A stretch of 64,000 nucleotides of DNA, taken from NCBI RefSeq assembly GCF_008905045.1, contig NZ_VWMY01000048.1, positions 31,528-95,527 of the forward strand, written 5' to 3'. The DNA comes from Streptomyces albicerus (lineage in GTDB: Bacteria > Actinomycetota > Actinomycetes > Streptomycetales > Streptomycetaceae). This document shows, piece by piece, positions 59,389-64,000 of this stretch. Numbering within the stretch: the first letter of the stretch is position 1; each line of letters starts with the position of its first letter. The position numbers were made by a program, and so were the translations under genes. Under the pieces are notes generated by a model that did not search any database, had not been told where the DNA came from, and saw only the letters and a list, made by a program, of their open reading frames with translations.

Positions 59389-61068
59389 GTGAAGGGCTTG
59401 GACAGGCAAGAGGGAGCTCAGGAGCTGGCCAGCGTTCTGGCGGAACTGAAGGAGCGCAGTGGCCTCAGCTACCAGGAGTTGGGGCGGCGGGTTTTCACGA
59501 GCAGTTCCACCCTTCACCGGTACTGCAACGGCAAGGGGACGCCGGCGGACTACGACCTCATCGTCTGTATCGCCAAGGAGTGCGGAGCCGACCCGGACGA
59601 ACTCAACAAGCTCCTGCGATGCTGGATGGCCGCGACTGGGCAAGGGCAAGATCCCGGTTCGGTGTCCACCGCGGTGGATCTCGGCCTGTCTCCCGTCGCA
59701 GGCACCGCCTTCGCCCGAGCGCCCGTCGGCGCGGCTACCGATGATCCGACAACGAGGCGGCGTCCCCTGGGCATGCGGTTCGTCCTCGCCGCCGTCATGG
59801 CACTCGTCGTTCTGTGCACCGCCGTCGCAAGCGCCCCGTATGAGGCCGCAACGGCGGCGGTTCCGGCGCCGGTCGGGTCGACGAGTTGGGCGCAGACACC
59901 CAGGCCCGTCGGTCCGGAACTGTTCGGTGTGACGATGAACAGCTCCAGCGGGACCATGCCGTCCTTCCGGACCGGCGCGCTGAGGCTGTGGGACAGCGAG
60001 ACCCGCTGGGCCCAAGTGGAGCCCGCACGCGGGGAGTACGACTGGTCCACGCTTGACCGGCTCCTCAATGGCGCCGAACGGGAGCGGCTGCCCACGTTGT
60101 TCGTCTTCGGCGGCACGCCCTCCTGGGCGGCCCCCGACGCGCGGAAAGCCGCGTATCCGGACGGCTCCCGAGCGGCGCCACCGGACGACCTCGACGACTG
60201 GGACGCCTTCGTACGTGCTCTCGTACGGCATGCGGGTGCCCGTATCGATGCGTACGAACTGTGGGTCGCGGCGAACCACGAGCACCATTACAACGGCAGC
60301 GTCACGACACTCGTCGAGATGACCCGGCGAGCAAGCCGCATCATCCGGGAGAGCGACAAGAACGCGACCGTGGTGTGCCCCTCGCTCACCGAGCTGTGGA
60401 CGGCCGACGCACACGAATACCTGCTGCGGTTCGCCGAGTTGGGCGGCTACCAGTATTGCGACGCGGCAGGAATCAAGCTGTACCAACGTCGGATTACCGA
60501 CCCCCCGGAGACCATGCTCGAGGCAGTACGCAAGGTCGACCGGACGTTCCACCGGGCGGGTTACCACCTGCCTCTGTGGAGCACCGGCACCGTGCAGACC
60601 CTGCCGCTGAACGATCCGTTGGACGAGGAAACCGCAGCCAACCACGCGGTCCGCTTCTACTTGACGGGTCTGTACGCCCGCAACCGGGACCTGGAGCGCA
60701 TGTACTTCTACGCGTGGGGCAACGGCAAGATACCCCTTGTGCTCCAGGCCGAAGGCCAACCACCCACCAAGGCTGGCCGGTTCGTGGGCGGCCTCCAGCA
60801 GTGGTTGGCCTACGCCAACCTCCGCTCCTGTGGCCGCGGCCTTGAGATCGGCTTGCCCGAGAACGTCTGGCAGTGCGAATTCCTCATCCCCGATGAACGA
60901 GGCACGCTCCGCACCGCCCGTGTCCGCTGGACCCACTCAGGCACAGCCGCCACGCGCGTCGGTGCGGGCGCCCGGAGCGTCGAGTACCTGGACGGCACCG
61001 CGCGCAAGGTCGACGACCGGGACACGGAGCGCATCACGGAGCGGCCGATACTGATCCGGTACAGGTGA
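59389..61068 (+). CDS. HTH / membrane / TIM-barrel glycosidase-like fusion protein
   Basis: A 559-residue protein. Residues 8-75 are an XRE-type HTH (LKERSGLSYQELGRRVFTSS, STLHRYCNGKGTPADY). A single membrane helix is near residues 128-147 (GMRFVLAAVMALVVLCTAV), and the rest is outside: an amylase-fold-like barrel (RLWDSETRWAQVEPARGEYDW, TLFVFGGTPSWAA, AYELWVAANHEHHY, MYFYAWGNGKIP), similar in outline to GH39-type glycosidases. The usual catalytic Asn-Glu pair reads W-V-A-A-N-H-E, so activity is uncertain. The GTG start at 59389 is tentative; TTG at 59338 is possible. Cytoplasmic DNA-binding joined to a surface glycan-binding domain suggests a one-component sensor. Confidence 0.7.
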   Translation: MKGLDRQEGAQELASVLAELKERSGLSYQELGRRVFTSSSTLHRYCNGKGTPADYDLIVCIAKECGADPDELNKLLRCWMAATGQGQDPGSVSTAVDLGLSPVAGTAFARAPVGAATDDPTTRRRPLGMRFVLAAVMALVVLCTAVASAPYEAATAAVPAPVGSTSWAQTPRPVGPELFGVTMNSSSGTMPSFRTGALRLWDSETRWAQVEPARGEYDWSTLDRLLNGAERERLPTLFVFGGTPSWAAPDARKAAYPDGSRAAPPDDLDDWDAFVRALVRHAGARIDAYELWVAANHEHHYNGSVTTLVEMTRRASRIIRESDKNATVVCPSLTELWTADAHEYLLRFAELGGYQYCDAAGIKLYQRRITDPPETMLEAVRKVDRTFHRAGYHLPLWSTGTVQTLPLNDPLDEETAANHAVRFYLTGLYARNRDLERMYFYAWGNGKIPLVLQAEGQPPTKAGRFVGGLQQWLAYANLRSCGRGLEIGLPENVWQCEFLIPDERGTLRTARVRWTHSGTAATRVGAGARSVEYLDGTARKVDDRDTERITERPILIRYR

Positions 61069-61144
61069 TTGAGAAGGCGTCCACCGACCGACCAACTTGT
61101 CCGGTCGAGCCAACGCCCTGTACCTCGCCCAACCGCCTTCTGGG

Positions 61145-61795
61145 TTATGGATCGCGGTCGGGTGCCGGCCGAGACGAGCACAGCGACGGTGGCGGGTTGC
61201 CTTCGAGAGCTTGACGGGAGTCGAGGATCGCGTACTCGACCTGGTTCAGGAAGGCGCCCCGGTGGTCCTTGATGGTGTCCAGCCAGCCCTGCATGACTGC
61301 TTGCGGGTCATCGACGTCATCAAGTTCCTCGTCCGTCAGCACGCGCGGCGGCCCCGCGTAGGGGTGCGCCGCGGCATGGTCGGTTGCGGCCTGCCGCAGC
61401 CACGCCGGGACGTGCTGCTCGTACGCCTGCAGCCACTGCACCTCCACGGGGTGCAGCCCTTCAAGCAGGTTCGTGACCAGGGCACGGTCCGGGTGGGAGT
61501 TGCCGGCCAGCGCGGCCAGGGTACTGATCCGCTCGTCGCTGCTCAGCAGCACCTTCGGGGACGATGGCTTGCCGTCGGCGTAGTGCCGCTCGATCGCGGT
61601 GGGGTCGGGTAGGCGGGCGACCAGCGTGGCCAGGACGTCTCCGTCGCCGCTGGTCAGAGCCAGATCTTTGGCGGAGGACACTCTGTGGGCGGGGAAGCGA
61701 CAAGCCGAGCGGTGATCAGCCGGTCCGGCGTTGTCAGTGGGCGGCGCGGCGGCAGCGTCCGGCGCGGGGACGGAGCCGGACGCCAGGATCCGCAA
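61145..61795 (-). CDS. hypothetical protein (cargo of the composite transposon)
   Basis: A 216-residue frame without a recognised family. It has a polar start (SVPAPDAAAAPPTDNAGP), then regions such as LVARLPDPTAIERHYADGKP, SDERISTLAALAGNSHPD and LLEGLHPVEVQWLQAYEQHV, suggesting a helical, soluble protein. The N terminus is near the left end of the right IS copy, so the original 5' end may be lost. Low certainty about start and function. Confidence 0.5.
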   Translation of the reverse strand: MRILASGSVPAPDAAAAPPTDNAGPADHRSACRFPAHRVSSAKDLALTSGDGDVLATLVARLPDPTAIERHYADGKPSSPKVLLSSDERISTLAALAGNSHPDRALVTNLLEGLHPVEVQWLQAYEQHVPAWLRQAATDHAAAHPYAGPPRVLTDEELDDVDDPQAVMQGWLDTIKDHRGAFLNQVEYAILDSRQALEGNPPPSLCSSRPAPDRDP

Positions 61796-62027
61796 AGGCG
61801 CGGACGACCGTCAGGCCCGCTGTCTGGTGGTGGCGTCGATGATGCGGTCTGCTCCAGACGCGTCTTCCCAGGTCGACGAAGGGCATCGTACGGAGGGGCC
61901 CTCAGGCGTTAGAAGCCGTATCTCAACCGAACATGATCGCGTGATTCCTGCTGGTCAGGCATGGTCTCGGTCGGGCTGAGGGAGTCATCGGGCGTTCTGC
62001 TTCCGCTTGTTCGTTAAGGGGTGCGCG

Positions 62028-62576
62028 ATGGCGTCGATGCTGGGGTTGCTGGAGGCGCGCGAGGCTTCTGCCCGAGAGCGGGTGGAGGTGCTGCGGGAGG
62101 AAGCGGCCCGTGTGGCTGCGGCCCTGGAGGCCGGCGAGATCGAGCTGGACCGGCGGGTGATCGCGCGGGAGGAACTGGTCGACGCCCTGGCCGCGTCCGC
62201 CGCCGAGACCACGGCCGCGACGGAAGCCGAGGGCGAGGGGGAAGCGGCGCCCATCCCCGTTCCCGCGCAGATGGCCGCGTCGGTGCCGGGAGCGATCGTG
62301 CCGCCCTGGCGGGAGGGGCTGTCGGTGTCGGTACTCTCGCTGGATAATCAGCGGATTTTGAACGTGCTTCAGGACCGGCCGGACCGTGAGCCGATGCGGG
62401 CCAAGGACATCGCGGCGGCCCTGGGCATCGACAACGCGGTCGCGGCGAAGGTCGAAGGGGTGCGGTCGAAGGCCAGGCGCCTGGGCGAGCGCGGACGGCT
62501 GCTGCAGGAGGCATCGGGCGCGTTCAGTGCAGGCCGGCGCCTCGTGGCCTCACCAGCCGGCGGCTCATCCGCGTGA
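62028..62576 (+). CDS. IS5-element passenger protein (right copy), function unknown
   Basis: A 182-residue homologue of the protein at 56123, with the same coiled-coil-like N-terminal half and winged-helix-like C-terminal half (ILNVLQDRPDREPMRAKDIA). Substitutions are scattered and conservative while the frame is kept, which argues the gene is under selection within the element. Its end overlaps the transposase end by 53 bp. Confidence 0.65.
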   Translation: MASMLGLLEAREASARERVEVLREEAARVAAALEAGEIELDRRVIAREELVDALAASAAETTAATEAEGEGEAAPIPVPAQMAASVPGAIVPPWREGLSVSVLSLDNQRILNVLQDRPDREPMRAKDIAAALGIDNAVAAKVEGVRSKARRLGERGRLLQEASGAFSAGRRLVASPAGGSSA

Positions 62577-63480
62577 TCATCGAGAACAGGATCATCGCCT
62601 CGCTGGTGGCGGGCAGCGTCTCGTAATCCCTTGCCAGACGTCTCGAATGCATCAACCAGCTCAGGGTGCGCTCCACCACCCAGCGTCTCGGCAGCACCAC
62701 GAACCCCTCCATGTCGTCGGTGCGCTTGACGACTTCGAGGTTGAAGGCCAGCTTCTGGCGGCACCGGTCGACGAGTTGGCCGGTGTAGCCGCCGTCGGCC
62801 CAGACGAGGCAGACGTCCCGGTGCAGATTCCGCAGCCGCGCCAGCAGGCCCGCGGCCGCCTCGCGGTCGCCCACGTTCGCGGCGGTGACCGCGACCACCA
62901 GCAGCAGACCGAGGCAGTCGGTAATGATGTGCCGCTTACGGCCGTTGATCTGCTTGCCGCCGTCGTAGCCGCGTGAAGCGGCGGGCACCGAGGCGGCCCC
63001 CTTCACCGACTGCGCGTCGATGATGGCGGCCGTCGGCTCCACCTCACGGCCCTCGCACTCGCGGACCCGCCCGCGCAGCCGGTCATGGAACTCGGTGATC
63101 AACCCGAGCTGCCGCCAGCGGCGGAAGAAGGCGTAAACGCGGTCCCAGTCGGGGAAGTCCACGGGCATCGACCGCCAGGAGATCCCGCCGGCCACCAGAT
63201 AGCGGATCGCGTCCAACATCTGGCGGTGGCAGTACCCTTCGGGCTGCCCGCCGCGGCCCTCCAGCCAGGCCGGGGTGGGCAGCAACGGGCGCACCGCCGC
63301 CCATTCCGCGTCGCTCATGGCGGAGGGATAGCAGCGTTCCCGCTCCGGATGATCGGCCGCGTTGCCGTACACATGCGCGAGGCAATCGCACGACACGGCG
63401 GACGAGTTGAAGTCCACGGGCGCGGGCGCGTACACATACGACAACAGGGCCTCCCGGTGTTGCTCGGTTTGGGTTCGCAT
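62524..63480 (-). CDS. IS5-family transposase (right copy)
   Basis: A 318-residue DDE transposase with the same layout as the left copy: MSDAEWAAVRPLLPTPAW, GGISWRSMPVDFPDW, catalytic Asp in AIIDAQSVKGAAS, Asp in VWADGGYTGQL and Glu in RRWVVERTLSWLMHSRRL. It is intact. ATG 63480 is chosen to match the left copy; an ATG at 63510 would add 10 residues. Confidence 0.9.
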   Translation of the reverse strand: MRTQTEQHREALLSYVYAPAPVDFNSSAVSCDCLAHVYGNAADHPERERCYPSAMSDAEWAAVRPLLPTPAWLEGRGGQPEGYCHRQMLDAIRYLVAGGISWRSMPVDFPDWDRVYAFFRRWRQLGLITEFHDRLRGRVRECEGREVEPTAAIIDAQSVKGAASVPAASRGYDGGKQINGRKRHIITDCLGLLLVVAVTAANVGDREAAAGLLARLRNLHRDVCLVWADGGYTGQLVDRCRQKLAFNLEVVKRTDDMEGFVVLPRRWVVERTLSWLMHSRRLARDYETLPATSEAMILFSMITRMSRRLVRPRGAGLH

Positions 63481-63588
63481 CCCCGAGCTACCGAGAGGCC
63501 CTGCCCTCATGCGCGTACAGCCGGAAGATCACCCGACCAGGAACCCTGTTCGATCTACACGTTCCATGATCGGTACAACAACAGCTAC

Positions 63589-63763
63589 TTACACCACCGT
63601 TTCACCCTTACCCAGCGCCTGAACGCTGGGCGGTCTGTTTTCTGTGGCACTGTCCCGCGGGTCACCCCGGGTGGCCGTTAGCCACCACCCTGCCCTGTGG
63701 AGTCCGGACGTTCCTCGGCAGGACCAGGAGTCCTGACGCGGCCGTCCACTCGGCTCGTCTGCC
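63589..63763 (-). ncRNA. rnpB: RNase P RNA, 5' half (split by a composite transposon)
   Basis: Read on the minus strand it begins GGCAGACGAGCCGAG at 63763. It passes through conserved blocks GAGGAACGTCCGGACTCC, CAGGGTGGTGGCTAACGG, GGGACAGTGCCACAGAAAAC and GGTAAGGGTGAAACGG, then enters P12 (GGTGGTGTAA) where the transposon starts. A TACCAT -10-like box lies 9 nt before the first base (63773-63778), so the half could still be transcribed. Its first 10 nt complement the last 10 nt of the 3' half. About 160 bp further right, up to 63920, holds no gene I can support. Confidence 0.93.
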
Positions 63764-63920
63764 GTACTGACCATGGTAGCCGACCAGGCAGGGCGCCCTG
63801 AGCTCGCCGCCAGGTCGGCGTTCGCCATGGCCAACGGGCTCAGCACACCACCAAGGCCGTGCCTTGACCGTGACCTCCTGCCGATCCCAGTGGGCGGTGA
63901 CTTCGGCCTGCTGGGCCTAG

Positions 63921-64000
63921 GCACTGTTTCTCGGATCATGTGCGGAGCCAGATGAGGAGGGTTGCGAGGGTGAGGGTGCCGAGGTAGATGTAGGCGCGTT
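63921..64000 (-). mobile_element. end of another IS with transposase C terminus (runs off the window)
   Basis: On the minus strand the last codons read RAYIYLGTLTLATLLIWLRT, then stop (63936-63938). This C terminus is typical of another IS5-type transposase. The element end is probably GGCACTGTTTC near 63921. It abuts the upstream region of the rnpB 5' half. Confidence 0.6.

Larger units (their letters stand above)
56007..63588. mobile_element. 7.6-kb composite transposon inserted in rnpB
   Basis: Two 1,677-bp IS5-type elements in the same orientation (56007-57683 and 61912-63588) bound about 4.2 kb of cargo. The outer ends are flanked by TTA on both sides (56004-56006 and 63589-63591). Removing the segment and one TTA restores the canonical P12 loop of rnpB, so this is a clean insertion with a 3-bp duplication, as expected for IS5-family members with TNA targets. 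The inner flanks are TCG for the left copy and TTA for the right copy. Cargo: two secreted proteins, an HTH-membrane-glycosidase fusion and one unknown protein. Confidence 0.8.
61912..63588 (-). mobile_element. IS5-family element, right copy
   Basis: 1,677 bp, the same length, orientation and gene content as the left copy. The left end is identical over GAAGCCGTATCTCAACCGA; the right end is more diverged (CAACAACAGCTAC). TTA flanks both sides (61909-61911 and 63589-63591). The right flank is the 5' half of rnpB. Confidence 0.85.

Noticed and set aside
59284..60936. 550-codon minus-strand frame opposite the HTH/TIM-barrel gene
   Set aside because: Composition typical of antisense overlap; no motif.
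1..64000. tRNA genes and CRISPR arrays
   Set aside because: Intergenic regions were read on both strands; no cloverleaf or regularly spaced repeats seen.

Overview
The window is high-GC DNA with Streptomyces-type gene content: many LacI, TetR, LysR, DeoR and AsnC regulators, a binding-protein sugar importer with no ATPase of its own, GH3 and GH95 glycosidases, and an actinobacterial type A RNase P RNA. It reads as a catabolic accessory region in which intact operons alternate with wrecked genes. At least a dozen loci are truncated, frameshifted, internally deleted or interrupted, and the right 15 kb is rich in mobile elements. There is no tRNA, ribosomal RNA operon or CRISPR array that I can see.

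Layout. 1-2000: start of a LacI regulator with a probable operator, a decayed spacer and a reductase. 2083-2959: a full-length but broken mqnA-like gene. 3097-7424: a fumarylacetoacetate-hydrolase-type enzyme translationally coupled to an MFS exporter, a metallo-beta-lactamase-fold hydrolase and a divergent TetR gene with two tandem operator-like repeats between them. 7746-9796: a ruined GH95 fucosidase. 10058-17643: a polyol-type module (P-loop kinase, lipoprotein binding protein, two permeases, zinc dehydrogenase, DeoR regulator, HAD hydrolase) carrying a dehydrogenase relic with an internally inverted segment. 17989-26649: amidohydrolase, NCS1 permease, APC permease, class III aminotransferase and aldehyde dehydrogenase in one direction, with a divergent TetR regulator. 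26698-31635: FAD monooxygenase, RidA, DUF1028 protein and M20 hydrolase, tightly overlapping, then a transporter stub coupled to a LysR regulator. 32637-34465: EamA exporter and divergent LysR. 36272-41557: PLP decarboxylase, TetR with a perfect 10-bp-arm operator, agmatine deiminase and amidase. 41554-46347: TetR with a perfect 12-bp-arm operator, GH3 beta-glucosidase and MFS transporter. 46413-55415: an acyl-CoA dehydrogenase stub, an ABC exporter, a 5' group II intron fragment, an IS110 transposase, a racemase relic, azlCD with an AsnC regulator, and a broken zinc-uptake pair around a Zur-like box.

The standout is 55768-63763. The 5' half (63763-63589, minus strand) and 3' half (56006-55768) of an RNase P RNA gene both look complete and their ends can re-form helix P1, but a 7,582-bp segment sits between them in the loop of helix P12. 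That segment is bounded by two related 1,677-bp IS5-type elements in the same orientation, flanked outside by TTA on both sides. It carries two secreted-protein genes, an HTH/membrane/TIM-barrel fusion gene and one unknown gene. Either this is a dead duplicate of rnpB, or the cell uses a naturally split RNase P RNA; sequence alone cannot decide.
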